Below are positions 8,042-16,752 of a DNA stretch of 64,000 nt, in pieces. The notes below the pieces were generated by a model, which was not told where the DNA came from, searched no databases, and saw only the letters and a program-made list of their open reading frames with translations. The first letter of the stretch is position 1. Each line of letters starts with the position of its first letter. This stretch comes from Marinactinospora thermotolerans DSM 45154 (GTDB taxonomy: Bacteria; Actinomycetota; Actinomycetes; Streptosporangiales; Streptosporangiaceae): NCBI RefSeq assembly GCF_900167435.1, contig NZ_FUWS01000003.1, positions 124,001 to 188,000 on the forward strand. Direction: 5' to 3'. The translations under genes and the position numbers were made by a program.

Positions 8042-8842
8042 TCATCTGCCGGCCCGTGCCACGGCCCCGCTCGCGCGGACCAGGTCGGCGGTGAAGGGGT
8101 GGGCCGGAGCCGCCAGCACCGCCCGCGCCGGCCCGGACTCCACGACCCGTCCCCCCTCCAGCACCACGACATGGTCCGCCCAGCGGCCGGCGACGGCAAG
8201 GTCGTGGGTGATGAGCAGCAGAGCCCGCCCGGCCGCGCGGGCCCCCGAGCACAGCGTGTCCAGCACCCCCGCCTGGGTGACCGGGTCCAACGCCGAGGTG
8301 ACCTCGTCGGCGATGAGCAGCCGGGGCTCCGGGGCGCAGGCCAGCGCGATGGTGACGCGCTGAGCCTGTCCGCCGGAGAGTTCGAAGGGGTGGCGGCCCC
8401 ACATGCGCTCCGGCTCCTCGACGCCGGCGTCGCGCAACGCGGCCAGTCCACGGGCGTAGCGCAGGGAACGGGGCACCCCGTGGGCGCGCAGTGTCTCCGC
8501 GAAGTGCCGGCCCACCGTCACGGTCGGGTTCAGCGCCGCCTGGGCCTCCTGGAACACATAGCCGACCCACGCCCCGCGCAGGGCCCGCAGGCGACGGGGC
8601 GGCAGGGCGAGCAGGTCCTCCTGGACGCCGTCACCGACCCGTAGGAGCGCCCGCCCCTCGACCTCGGCGGAGCGGGGACGCAGGCCGACGAGGGCGCGGG
8701 CGGTGAGGCTCTTGCCCCCGCCGCTGCGGCCGACGAGCGCCGTGACCTCGCCCTCCGCGAGGCGCAGGTCGACGCCGTCGATGATCGGGCGTCCGGCGAT
8801 TCCGATCCGCAGCCCCTCGACGGTGAGCAGGGACGCCGTCAC
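8042..8842 (-). CDS. ABC transporter ATP-binding protein (DppD/NikD type)
   Basis: 266 residues with Walker A GRSGGGKS at 38-45, FQEAQAALNP after the Q-loop, signature LSGGQAQR, Walker B LLIADEVTSALD and ITHDL. In this position Glu-Val replaces the usual Glu-Pro of Walker B, as in several NikD/DppD proteins. The GTG start overlaps the permease stop (GTGA at 8842-8839), so translation is coupled. Like its partner it has no long C-terminal oligopeptide domain. Confidence 0.88.
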   Translation of the reverse strand: MTASLLTVEGLRIGIAGRPIIDGVDLRLAEGEVTALVGRSGGGKSLTARALVGLRPRSAEVEGRALLRVGDGVQEDLLALPPRRLRALRGAWVGYVFQEAQAALNPTVTVGRHFAETLRAHGVPRSLRYARGLAALRDAGVEEPERMWGRHPFELSGGQAQRVTIALACAPEPRLLIADEVTSALDPVTQAGVLDTLCSGARAAGRALLLITHDLAVAGRWADHVVVLEGGRVVESGPARAVLAAPAHPFTADLVRASGAVARAGR

Positions 8843-9750
8843 CAGGTCCTCCCCTCGGTCGCCTCGTGGCGGTCCAGGCCGGTGGCGATGACGTTGACCG
8901 CGACGATGGTGACGACGATCGCGGCGGCCGGGATCGCGACCGTGTACCACTGGCCGGTGAGCAGGTGGGAACGCGCGTCGGTGAGCAGGTTGCCCCAGCT
9001 CGGTTGGTTCGGCGGCAGGCCCAGGCCGAGGAAGCTCAACGTGGACTCGGTGAGGATCGCGTGCCCCACCTCGAAGGCGGCGATGGCGGCGATCGGCGGC
9101 AGGGCGTTGGGCACGAGGTGACGGCGCACCACCTGGCCGCGCGACAGCCCCAGGGAGTAGGCGGCGCGGACGAAGGGACGGGCGCGCAACGCCCGCATCT
9201 CGGCCCGGGCGACCAGAGCCACCGGCATCCACGCGGTCACCGCGATCGCGATGACGACCGTGGACAGCGAGGAGCCCGCGACGGCCGCCAGCGCCAGCGC
9301 GACGACGATGAGCGGCAGGGCCAGCAGCGCGTCGGCGGTGCGCGTGATCGCGGTGTCCAGCCACCGTGGCCCCGTGGCGGCGAGCGCGCCCAGCCCTGTT
9401 CCGGCCACGACGGTGATCGCGGCGGCCACCAGGCCGACCAGGAGGGAGGAGCGCGCCCCGTGGAGCATGCGGGTGTACAGGTCGCGGCCGAGCGCGTCGG
9501 TGCCGAGCGGATGCCCGGGGGTGCCGGGCGGCAGGGAGGTCGCCGTGGTGTCGGTGGCCGCCGGGTCCATATCGGTCAGCCAGGGGGCGAACAGGGCGGC
9601 GGCCCCCATGAGGACCAGTACGCCCACCGCCGTCCACAGGGCGGCCCGTCCCCCGCCCCCGGGCGGCGCGATCCGCGCGGCGAGCAGTCCCCGCGGCCGC
9701 ACCGGTCCACTCGCCCCCTCCTCCACCGACACGGTGGGGCCTGTGACCAT
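8839..9750 (-). CDS. ABC transporter permease (DppC/NikC type)
   Basis: 303 residues: a cytoplasmic N-terminus, a first helix near residues 37-57 (LWTAVGVLVLMGAAALFAPW), an external segment ending HPLGTDALGRDLYTR (the conserved DppC motif) and five more helices. The EAA loop that docks on the ATPases is EMRALRARPFVRAAYSLGLS. The ATG at 9750 follows AAGGGGACAGG. It forms the transport channel with the DppB-type subunit; 185 bases of GC-rich sequence without a gene separate the two. Confidence 0.9.
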   Translation of the reverse strand: MVTGPTVSVEEGASGPVRPRGLLAARIAPPGGGGRAALWTAVGVLVLMGAAALFAPWLTDMDPAATDTTATSLPPGTPGHPLGTDALGRDLYTRMLHGARSSLLVGLVAAAITVVAGTGLGALAATGPRWLDTAITRTADALLALPLIVVALALAAVAGSSLSTVVIAIAVTAWMPVALVARAEMRALRARPFVRAAYSLGLSRGQVVRRHLVPNALPPIAAIAAFEVGHAILTESTLSFLGLGLPPNQPSWGNLLTDARSHLLTGQWYTVAIPAAAIVVTIVAVNVIATGLDRHEATEGRTW

Positions 9751-9935
9751 GTCCTGTCCCCTTCCGCCCCGCCGAGCGGGGCCACGTCGGCCGCCCTCGC
9801 GGCCCTTGTCGCACGAGGTTCGCGATCGCGGGGCGTACCCGCCACGGCCGGTCCGCGACGCGAGGCGCCCGCGGCGTCCTTCCGAAGGGCGTGAGGCGGC
9901 CGGCGCCGCCCGCTCCGCGGCCCTTCGCCCCTTGG

Positions 9936-10889
9936 TCAACGGGCCACCGCCACCGACCGCGCCCGCGGGTCGAGCCGGGCCGTCACCAGGTCGCCGAGGA
10001 GGTTGGCCGCGATCACCACGAGCCCGGTGACCAGGACGACCGCGACCAGCACCGGGTAGTCGTCGCCCTGCGCCGCCTCCACGCCGAGACGGCCCATCCC
10101 CGGCCAGGCGAAGATCAGCTCGATGGCGTAGGCCCCGGCGAGGAGCTGGGCGACCCCCACCCCGAACCGCGCCGCGAACGGCACGAGCCCGGGGCGCAGG
10201 ACGTGGCGGGTGTGGACCGCCCACGGCGGCACCCCCCGCACCTCGGCCGCCGCGACGTGCGCCGACCCGCGCACCCGGCGCACCCCCGACTCCACCAACC
10301 GCACGTACACCCCGAAGTGGTGGCCGAACGCCAACGCGAGGGCCGGCAGCGTCACGTGGGAGGCGACGGTGGCCAGGGTCATGGGTTCGCCGGGCCGTCC
10401 GAGCCCTCCCGAGGGGAACCAGCCCAGCCACACCGAGAACACGAACAGGCACAACAACGCGCCGACGAATCCGGGAACCCCGCCGAGCACGAACATGGCC
10501 AATCCGATGGCCCGGCGCAGCGTGGCGCTGCGGGACAGACCGGCGACCAGCCCCACCACGACGGCGCCGACCAGGCTGAACAGCGTCGCCACGGCGGCGA
10601 GCAGCAGGGTCCACGGCAGCGCGTCGGCGATCTGGTCGGCGACCGGACGGCCGTTGAGGTAGGAGGCGCCGAGGTCCCCGCGCACGACGCCGCCCAACCA
10701 GTCCGCGTAGCGCTGCGGCAACGGCGCGTCCAGCCCCATCGCCGCCCGTTGCGCCTGGACCGCCGCCTCCGGAACCGGCCGGCCACCGGAGCGGGCCTCC
10801 AAGAGTGCGCGCGCGGGGTCGCCGGGGGCGAGATCCAGGAGCAGGAAGCACAGGACCGACAGCACGACGGTGACCGCCGCGGCGGTCAC
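9936..10889 (-). CDS. ABC transporter permease (DppB/NikB type), start codon uncertain
   Basis: 317 residues from GTG 10889 with helices spaced as in DppB and the EAA loop SAHVAAAEVRGVPPWAVHTRH. The N-terminus normally begins with about nine more residues, and the reading frame continues upstream as ILRFIAVRA, a perfect family match, to an ATC at 10916-10914 that has GGGGAG 6 bases before it. No ATG, GTG or TTG is available there before the in-frame stop. Either a rare ATC start is used or translation starts late at GTG 10889. It follows the binding protein gene after 78 bases. Confidence 0.87.
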   Translation of the reverse strand: MTAAAVTVVLSVLCFLLLDLAPGDPARALLEARSGGRPVPEAAVQAQRAAMGLDAPLPQRYADWLGGVVRGDLGASYLNGRPVADQIADALPWTLLLAAVATLFSLVGAVVVGLVAGLSRSATLRRAIGLAMFVLGGVPGFVGALLCLFVFSVWLGWFPSGGLGRPGEPMTLATVASHVTLPALALAFGHHFGVYVRLVESGVRRVRGSAHVAAAEVRGVPPWAVHTRHVLRPGLVPFAARFGVGVAQLLAGAYAIELIFAWPGMGRLGVEAAQGDDYPVLVAVVLVTGLVVIAANLLGDLVTARLDPRARSVAVAR

Positions 10890-10967
10890 GGCCCGGACGG
10901 CGATGAACCTGAGGATGGCGGGCTCCCCGAAGAGGGCCGGCGGCCCGGTGAGGCCGCCGGCGGACGG

Positions 10968-12533
10968 TCAGGACGAGTAGGACCAGTCTTCGACGTTCCA
11001 GAAGAAGCCGTAGCCGTGGTGGGCGAGGGCCCGCTCCTGAGGTCCGGTCAGGTTCGCCGGAACGGCGTTGACCGCGTCGAGGTAGGTCAGCCACACATAG
11101 GGCGGGTCCTCCGCCAGGGCCCGCTGGAAGTCGGCGTAGGCGGCGGCGCGCTCGGCCTCGTCGTTGGTGCCGCGGCCGGCCTCCAACGCGGCGTCCACCT
11201 CGTCGTTGGCGTAGCTGCCGTAGTTGGAGCCGCCGTCGGCCAGCGCCTCGGAGGAGTGGAACGGTCCATACAGCGAGCTGTCGGCGTCGTAGGGGGTTCC
11301 CCAGCCGATGAGGAAGGATTCCAGCCCGGCCCAGTCGACGGCGTCGCGCGGCCGGGGCTCGGCGGTCACGTCGAAGCCCTGTTCGCGGAGCTGGGTGGCC
11401 ACCACCTCGATCATCGCGGAGCGCACGCCGTCCTCGGCGAACGTGGTGAGCTCGAAGGAGACCGGTTCGCCCTCCTTCTCCCACACGTCCTCGCCGTTAC
11501 GTTCGTAGCCGGCCTCGGTCATGATCTCCTCGACCCGCCCCGGGTCGAAGGAGTAGTCGACGGCGTCCTCGACGTGGAAGGGGCTCTGGTCGAGTGGCCC
11601 GCCGGCGGGGGTTCCGTAGCCGTAGAGGACGCTCTCGACGATCGCCTCGCGGTCCACCGCGTAGTTCATGGCCTGGCGCAGGGCCGGGTCGGCGAACCGC
11701 TCGTCCTCCATGTTGAACAGCACGCCACGGTAGTCGGCCGTGGGATAGACCTCCAGCCGGAGGTCCGGGTTGCCCTCGACCTCTCCGGCCTGCTGCGGTT
11801 CCAGGTAGGCGGCGTCGATCTCGCCGTTGTTCAGCTGGATGAGCCGGGTGGCGGCGTCGGGGACGTAGGAGATGGTCACGGCGTCCAGGCCGGGCGGCCC
11901 CGCGTAGTAGTCGGCGAAGGCGGTCAGGCGGGCGTAGGAGCCGTGCTCCCAGGTGTCGAGCTGGAAGGGTCCGGTGCCGATGGGGTGTTCCCCAAAGGCC
12001 GGATCGTCGATGCCGGAGTCGGCGAGGAGGTGCTCGGGGAGGATCCCGTTGGAGAGGGTGTCCAGCAGGGCGGGGGTCGGCCGTTCCAGTTCGACGACGA
12101 CGGTGGTGTCGTCCTCGGCGGTCACCGACGTGACGTTGGCGTACTTGTTGCTGGTGGCGAACCCGCCGTCGCGCACGCCCTCGATGGTGAACACGACGTC
12201 GTCGGCGGTGAAGGGCTCCCCGTCGTGCCAGGTGACGCCTTCGCGCAGGTGGAAGGTGTAGGTCCGTTCGTCGTCGCTGATCTCCCAGCTCTCGGCCAGC
12301 GCGGGGACGACCCGGTTGTCGGCGTCGTGGGCGGTGAGCCCGCGGAACACCATCTCGGTGACCGGGTCCAGGTGCTCGTCGACGAGGGCGGGGTTGAACG
12401 CCTCGGGTTCGTCGCCGAGGGCGTAGGTGAGGGTGTCCTCGTTGTCCTCCGGACCGGAGCCGCCGGCGGCGCATCCGGTGGCCAGCGCGCTCAAGGCCAC
12501 GCCGACGGCGATCAGTGCTCGGAACCTCGTCAT
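10968..12533 (-). CDS. ABC transporter substrate-binding lipoprotein, SBP family 5 (peptide/nickel)
   Basis: 521 residues. A signal peptide ends in the lipobox LATGC, so the protein is anchored to the outer face of the membrane. The family 5 fold is shown by TLTYALGDEPEAFNPALVDEH, ESWEISDDERTYTFHLREGV, HDGEPFTADDVVFTIE, and LRQAMNYAVDREAIV. ATG at 12533 has GGGGAGAG 4 bases upstream. It heads the five-gene operon (binding protein, two permeases, two ATPases). Binding proteins of this family carry oligopeptides, nickel chelates, opines or glutathione; the short ATPases hint at nickel/metallophore, but no ligand residue is diagnostic. Confidence 0.9.
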   Translation of the reverse strand: MTRFRALIAVGVALSALATGCAAGGSGPEDNEDTLTYALGDEPEAFNPALVDEHLDPVTEMVFRGLTAHDADNRVVPALAESWEISDDERTYTFHLREGVTWHDGEPFTADDVVFTIEGVRDGGFATSNKYANVTSVTAEDDTTVVVELERPTPALLDTLSNGILPEHLLADSGIDDPAFGEHPIGTGPFQLDTWEHGSYARLTAFADYYAGPPGLDAVTISYVPDAATRLIQLNNGEIDAAYLEPQQAGEVEGNPDLRLEVYPTADYRGVLFNMEDERFADPALRQAMNYAVDREAIVESVLYGYGTPAGGPLDQSPFHVEDAVDYSFDPGRVEEIMTEAGYERNGEDVWEKEGEPVSFELTTFAEDGVRSAMIEVVATQLREQGFDVTAEPRPRDAVDWAGLESFLIGWGTPYDADSSLYGPFHSSEALADGGSNYGSYANDEVDAALEAGRGTNDEAERAAAYADFQRALAEDPPYVWLTYLDAVNAVPANLTGPQERALAHHGYGFFWNVEDWSYSS

Positions 12534-12663
12534 GCTCTCCCCACAGATGCGGATCCTTTGCAAGAGAGAACTGTACGCGGATGGCCTGGAGAGACGGACA
12601 GCAGGGCCACAATCCGTCTTAACGGGCAGGTGGCTACAAAACGCCCACCCCGAAACAGAGAAA

Positions 12664-12690
12664 GGGGTCCGCCGAAATCCGGCGGACCCC
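12664..12690 (-). terminator. Terminator of the DUF1232 gene
   Basis: Eleven paired bases (GGGGTCCGCCG with CGGCGGACCCC) and a 5-base loop, followed on the minus strand by TTTCT. It lies 20 bases past the DUF1232 stop and upstream of the binding-protein promoter region. Confidence 0.75.
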
Positions 12691-12709
12691 TGTGGAGTGA
12701 CGGGCGGGA

Positions 12710-13072
12710 TCAGGACACGACGTGCCCCTGGACGTACTGGGGACCGTGCCGCTCCCACTCCAGGAAGCGTTCGGTCTCGCCCAGCAGACCGGCGGCGAGC
12801 CACACCGCGACACCGATGTCGTCGGCCACGCCGAGGAAGGGGATGAACAGCTCGGGGACGAGGTCCACCGGGGAGGCGATGTAGGCGACGGCCAGCAGGA
12901 ACAGCGCCAGCCGCGAGGCCGGGAGCTGCGTGTAACGGCCGCTCAGTCGGGCCTTGAGCAGACGTGGGAGGGCACCGATACGCGCCCACACCGAAGGGGC
13001 TTCGGGACGGGCGGCCTCGTGCACGACCCGCCAGGCCGCGGCGCCGGCGGCGGCACGGTTGGACTTTCGCAT
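12710..13072 (-). CDS. DUF1232 (YkvA-like) membrane protein
   Basis: 120 residues. The core LALFLLAVAYIASPVDLVPELFIPFLGVADDIGV, given here in pieces, contains the family signature YIASPVDLVPE and GVADD, on one hydrophobic segment. ATG at 13072 has GAGGTG 6 bases upstream. The family is widespread and uncharacterised. It is divergent from the amidase gene. Confidence 0.85.
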   Translation of the reverse strand: MRKSNRAAAGAAAWRVVHEAARPEAPSVWARIGALPRLLKARLSGRYTQLPASRLALFLLAVAYIASPVDLVPELFIPFLGVADDIGVAVWLAAGLLGETERFLEWERHGPQYVQGHVVS

Positions 13073-13245
13073 TCTGTTCACCTCGACAGGATCGGCCGGG
13101 GGCACTCTCAAGATATGACGCGTCTACTCCTCTTCTTGTTCCCTCGGACCCGCCCGCCATACACGTGGGAAACGGCCACGGGGGGACGGTGGCGTAGGTT
13201 GTGGCTGTCCCCGACCCCCGATCCCCGGGAGCCAACATCCACACC

Positions 13246-14109
13246 ATGCGCGGCGACATTTCTCCCCCCTCTCCCTCCCCCCGGCCCGCCGGTCTCGCCG
13301 CGGCGGCGATGGCGGTCGCGCTCACGACCGCCTGCGGCACCGGAGCCGGCGCCGAGGACGCCCCCGCCCCCGAGGTCACCGCGACCCTCCCCCTCCCCGA
13401 TCCGGCGGCCCCCTCCCCCGGAGAGGCCACCCCCGCCGCGGACCTCCCCCTCTCCGGCACGACCGTCGTCATCGACCCCGGGCACAACGGCGGAAACGCC
13501 GAAGCCCCCGACCAGATCAACGCCCTGGTCCCGTCGGGCCCCGGGACCAAGGCGTGTGACACCGTGGGCGCCGAGACCGACAGCGGCTACCCCGAGCACA
13601 GCTTCACCTGGGACCTCTCCCTGCGCCTGCGCGAACGGCTGGAGGAGGAGGGCGCCCGGGTCGTGCTCACCCGCGCCGACGACGAGGGCGTGGGGCCGTG
13701 CGTGAACGAGCGCGCCGAGATCGGCAACGAGGCCGGGGCCGACGCCGCCATCTCCATCCACGCCGACGGGGCCCCCGCCGGCGTGCGCGGGTTCCACGTG
13801 ATCGCCCCCGGGGTGGTCGAGGGCTACACCGACGACATCGCCACCCCCTCCATGGAACTCGCGGAGGACGTGCGCGACGAATTCCTGGAGCTGTCCGGCC
13901 ACCCCACCGCCGACTACATCGGCGACGAGGGCATCGACGTGCGCACCGACCTGGGCGGCCTGAACCTGTCCGACGTGCCGAAGGTGTTCCTGGAGGCCGG
14001 CAACATGCGCAACGCGACGGACGCGCGCAACATCGAGGACTCCCAGTGGCGGGCCCGGGCGGCCGACGCGGTGGCCGCCGGGATCTCGCGCTACCTCCGT
14101 GGTTCCTGA
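13246..14109 (+). CDS. Lipoprotein N-acetylmuramoyl-L-alanine amidase (Amidase_3)
   Basis: 287 residues. The signal peptide ends in the lipobox LTTAC and a Pro/Ala-rich linker follows. The Amidase_3 zinc site is complete: His80 in DPGHNG, Glu117 in PEHSFTWDLS and His172 in SIHAD, with catalytic Glu250 in FLEAGNMRN. It cleaves the amide bond between muramic acid and the stem peptide; the closest described relatives are Rv3717-type enzymes of actinobacteria, which lack a separate wall-binding domain, as this one does. Two cysteines (KACDT, GPCVNER) frame an inserted loop and could form a disulfide. ATG 13246 is favoured over GTG 13201 because it gives a compact signal peptide. Confidence 0.9.
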   Translation: MRGDISPPSPSPRPAGLAAAAMAVALTTACGTGAGAEDAPAPEVTATLPLPDPAAPSPGEATPAADLPLSGTTVVIDPGHNGGNAEAPDQINALVPSGPGTKACDTVGAETDSGYPEHSFTWDLSLRLRERLEEEGARVVLTRADDEGVGPCVNERAEIGNEAGADAAISIHADGAPAGVRGFHVIAPGVVEGYTDDIATPSMELAEDVRDEFLELSGHPTADYIGDEGIDVRTDLGGLNLSDVPKVFLEAGNMRNATDARNIEDSQWRARAADAVAAGISRYLRGS

Positions 14110-14394
14110 GGAGCGCCGCACCGCCTACGCCGCCCTCGCCGGGGATCGTCCGGCCGTGGCGTCCCCGCGGCAGGACCACGGGCCCCTGACCGACGTGGGC
14201 GTCCGCGGTCACGGCCGCCCCGCTGTAAAGGGCCTGGTCGGCCGCGCCCCGAAGCCGGGGACGCGCCGCCACCGCGGCCACCGACCGGCCTCCAGGGAAG
14301 GGAGGTCGGTCCCGATCCTCCCCGGTCCGTTCCACCTCCGGCGGCTTGGGCGCGCCTCTCCCCGCTCATCCCGAGGCTCGGCAGAATGTGAAGC

Positions 14395-14991
14395 ATGCCA
14401 CTGACGCCCGAGGAGGTCCGTGATCGGCGCTTCCCCAGGACCCGGCTGCGCCCCGGGTACGTCCCCGAGGACGTCGGCTCGTTGCTGGAGCGGGCCGCGG
14501 CCACGTTGGCGGCGGCGCGAGGCGGTCCGGCCGCGCCCGACCCCGTGACCGCCCGTGACGTCGAACGCTGGCTGTTCCGCGTCACCCGGTTGACCTCCGG
14601 TTACGACATGCACGAGGTGGACGGCTTCCTCGACGCCGTGGTGGCCGAACTCCGCTCGGCGGAGGAACGCGCCCCCGAGGCGTTCCGGCGTCCCGACCGG
14701 AGGGCACCGGAGGCCGGGCTGCGCCCCGAGGACGTGCGCGCCAAGCGCTTCACCACCACCTGGCTGCGTTCGGGGTACGACGAGCTGGAAGTGGACGACT
14801 TCCTGGATCGCGTCGAGATGACGTTCGAGGCGTTGCTGGCAGAGCACCGGGACCCCCGCCTGCTCACGGCCGCGGAGGTGCGGGCGGCCCGGTTCAGCGT
14901 GGTGCGGATGCGCCCGGGCTACGACGCGGACGAGGTGACCGCCTTCCTCGACGTGATCGCGGCGGAACTGCAACGGCGGGGCAGAGGGTGA
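14395..14991 (+). CDS. Protein built from four DivIVA-type N-terminal repeats
   Basis: 198 residues that divide into four copies of the DivI1A-type motif: (1) PEEVRDRRFPRTRLRPGYVPEDV, (2) ARDVERWLFRVTRLTSGYDMHEV, (3) PEDVRAKRFTTTWLRSGYDELEV, (4) AAEVRAARFSVVRMRPGYDADEV, shown only by key residues: R-x-x-x-x-F, R-x-G-Y and E/D-V followed by an FLD helix. Full DivIVA/Wag31 has one such membrane-binding head plus a long coiled coil; here there is no long coiled coil. It may be a multivalent membrane-curvature or divisome adaptor. No neighbour gives a further clue. ATG 14395 lacks a strong ribosome-binding site. Confidence 0.75.
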   Translation: MPLTPEEVRDRRFPRTRLRPGYVPEDVGSLLERAAATLAAARGGPAAPDPVTARDVERWLFRVTRLTSGYDMHEVDGFLDAVVAELRSAEERAPEAFRRPDRRAPEAGLRPEDVRAKRFTTTWLRSGYDELEVDDFLDRVEMTFEALLAEHRDPRLLTAAEVRAARFSVVRMRPGYDADEVTAFLDVIAAELQRRGRG

Positions 14992-14993
14992 GC

Positions 14994-15021
14994 GGCCGGG
15001 GCGGGCGGACCCGCCCCGGCC
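14994..15021. terminator. Bidirectional hairpin between the DivIVA-repeat and RNHCP genes
   Basis: GGCCGGGGCGGG pairs perfectly with CCCGCCCCGGCC around CGGA. It starts 3 bases after the upstream stop and ends 10 bases before the convergent stop. Confidence 0.75.
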
Positions 15022-15030
15022 GGGCCGCGC

Positions 15031-15405
15031 TCACAGCGCGGCGAGATGCTCCAACGGGAACGGCGGACGCGCCAGCGGGCGCACCGCGATGCGGATGAGC
15101 GACAACGGATTGTCGTCACCCGCCGCGCGGTTGCCGCTCAACACGTCGCAACCGGTGCAGCGGTGGATGATCACCCATTCGCCGTCGCCGCGTACGGCGA
15201 TGGAGAGGGGTTCCATCCGGGCGTGGCACTGCGACGCGCGATCACCGGGAACGCGGTCGTCGAGATGCCTGCTCCACAGGCAGTTGGGGCAGTGGTTCCG
15301 GTGCGCGGTGCCGGGCGCGTCCATGGGGACGTCGAGGCGGCAGTTGGCGCAACGGAACGATTCGGCTCGCTGCCGGGTACGGCTGCGGTGGTGGTGTCGG
15401 GACAC
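15031..15405 (-). CDS. RNHCP-domain zinc-ribbon protein
   Basis: 124 residues. The family-naming motif RNHCPNCLWS is at 36-45. Cysteine pairs C19/C22, C39/C42 and C83/C86 and the single C60 suit one or two zinc sites. RNHCP proteins are small cytoplasmic proteins of unknown function, mostly in actinobacteria and firmicutes. A histidine/arginine-rich start (MSRHHHRSRTRQR) suggests RNA or metal contact. No Zur-type box was identified upstream, so zinc regulation is untested. Confidence 0.85.
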   Translation of the reverse strand: MSRHHHRSRTRQRAESFRCANCRLDVPMDAPGTAHRNHCPNCLWSRHLDDRVPGDRASQCHARMEPLSIAVRGDGEWVIIHRCTGCDVLSGNRAAGDDNPLSLIRIAVRPLARPPFPLEHLAAL

Positions 15406-15798
15406 GGTTTTTCGCTCCGGGCGAGAAGTGTGGGAACGCGACGCTGTCGAGCCTGCTCGCGCTTCCCACGGGGCCGTGCCCTGCTCCGTGTGACCTGGAA
15501 GGACCGTGGATCAGCGTGGGGCGGGCCCCTGCGGGACGCAAGGCTGGCTCGCAGCGATCCGGGCCATAAGTCACCTCTCACCGTGTTCGGGCGGCGCGCC
15601 CGGGCGGGCGCGCGTCCTGCCCAGTGAAGCCGGATCCGCGCCGGCGCGCAACGGGTTTTCCGCGGGCCGGCCCTGACGCGAGACACGCTCGGATGGTTCA
15701 GGTCCCCCCGTTACCACGGAAAGTAATATTCCATTACTTGACGTAGTTGACGTACGTCGTCCACCCCATTGTTCTGGACGGCCGGGAGGGAGCGTCGT
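15406..15798. other. Divergent intergenic region between RNHCP and M48 genes
   Basis: About 390 bases with no convincing gene on either strand. The last 80 bases are rich in symmetric elements and carry the M48 promoter; the part near the RNHCP gene is GC-rich and featureless. Confidence 0.5.
15722..15775 (+). promoter_or_regulatory. Promoter and nested palindromes upstream of the M48 protease
   Basis: TTGACG occurs twice, at 15738-15743 and 15747-15752. The second, with a 17-base spacer, faces TGTTCT at 15770-15775. AGTAAT-ATTCC-ATTACT (15722-15738) is a perfect inverted repeat touching the first TTGACG, and GACGTACGTC (15749-15758) is a perfect 10-bp palindrome within the second. The gene's ATG follows 24 bases downstream behind GGGAGGGAG. 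Confidence 0.5.
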
Positions 15799-16731
15799 AT
15801 GACCCACGCGAGAATCGCCGGAGGCGAGGGCGACTCCGCGCGTTTCCCCTATGGCCGGCCGGGCGAGCCCGCCGTGTTCCCCCAGGGCCGTCCCCCGGGA
15901 GCGCTGTACCGGCCCCATCTCCCGGTGGGCCCGGCCGGGCGCTCGCCGACCTCCTTCGAGGAACGCCCCGGACGCCACCCGTGGGAGAACCCCCTTCTCG
16001 TCGCCTGCCTGACCATCCTGGCCGGCGCCGTCGCCCCCCTTGTCCACAGCCTGTGGACGTCAGGGGCCCTGCACCGCGTCACGCTCGGCGCGGCAGCCCT
16101 CCTGCTCGCCGGCTGGGTCGCGCGCGGCGTCCGCGACGCCGGCAGGCGCGCCCGCGGGGTGAAGGTCTCCCCCACGCAGTTCCCCAAGGCCCACCGGATG
16201 GTCCGCGAGCTGGCCGTGGACATGGGACTGAACCGCGTTCCCGACGCCTACGTCGTGGCCGGCGCCGCCCCGGGCGCCTGCGCGCGGGGAGCCGGCGGGG
16301 GCCGCTGGGTGGTCGTGCCGGGCGACCTGTTCGAGGTCGGCGGCCGGCTGCGCGATCCCGACGCCCTGCGCTTCCTGCTCGCCCACGAGCTCGGCCACTT
16401 CGCCGCCGGGCACGCCGCGCCCTGGCGGCGCGCCGCCGCGGCCGGCGCCCTGGCCGTCCCCCTCCTCGGCACGGCCCTGTGGCGGGCCATGGAGTACACC
16501 GCCGACGACCACGCCTGCGCGCACTGCCCCGAAGGCTCCCACGGCATCCGCATCCTGGCCGGCGGCAAGTACCTGTACCCGATGGTGAACCTGGGGGAGA
16601 TGGCGGGGCGGGCCCGCACCGAGCGCGGCGTCTTCCCGCTCCTGCACAACATGCTGTCCCGGCGTCCCCCGCTGGTCCGCCGCATGGCGGCGGTGCGCGA
16701 CCGCTCCCGTCCCGGGCGCCTGTTCCGCTAG
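15799..16731 (+). CDS. M48-family membrane zinc metalloprotease
   Basis: 310 residues. The catalytic zinc motif HELGH is at 196-200 and EYTADDHA downstream supplies the third ligand Glu, as in HtpX/Ste24-type proteases. Two membrane helices lie near residues 73-93 and 97-117, before the protease domain. The N-terminus is proline/glycine-rich and probably disordered. The short HEXXH-to-end distance and lack of C-terminal helices separate it from classical HtpX. ATG 15799 is chosen for GGGAGGGAG 6 bases upstream. Substrates unknown; envelope protein quality control is likely. Confidence 0.85.
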   Translation: MTHARIAGGEGDSARFPYGRPGEPAVFPQGRPPGALYRPHLPVGPAGRSPTSFEERPGRHPWENPLLVACLTILAGAVAPLVHSLWTSGALHRVTLGAAALLLAGWVARGVRDAGRRARGVKVSPTQFPKAHRMVRELAVDMGLNRVPDAYVVAGAAPGACARGAGGGRWVVVPGDLFEVGGRLRDPDALRFLLAHELGHFAAGHAAPWRRAAAAGALAVPLLGTALWRAMEYTADDHACAHCPEGSHGIRILAGGKYLYPMVNLGEMAGRARTERGVFPLLHNMLSRRPPLVRRMAAVRDRSRPGRLFR

Positions 16732-16752
16732 GAGCGGGGGCGCCCGCCGCCG

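Noticed and set aside
9891-12884. 997-codon plus-strand frame across the ABC operon
   Set aside because: Antisense to a complete DppA-DppB pair with family motifs; translation is Gly/Arg/His/Gln-rich with no domain.
15406-15720. Zur box in front of the RNHCP gene
   Set aside because: No palindromic AT-rich Zur-type site could be found in the upstream region, so zinc control is not claimed.
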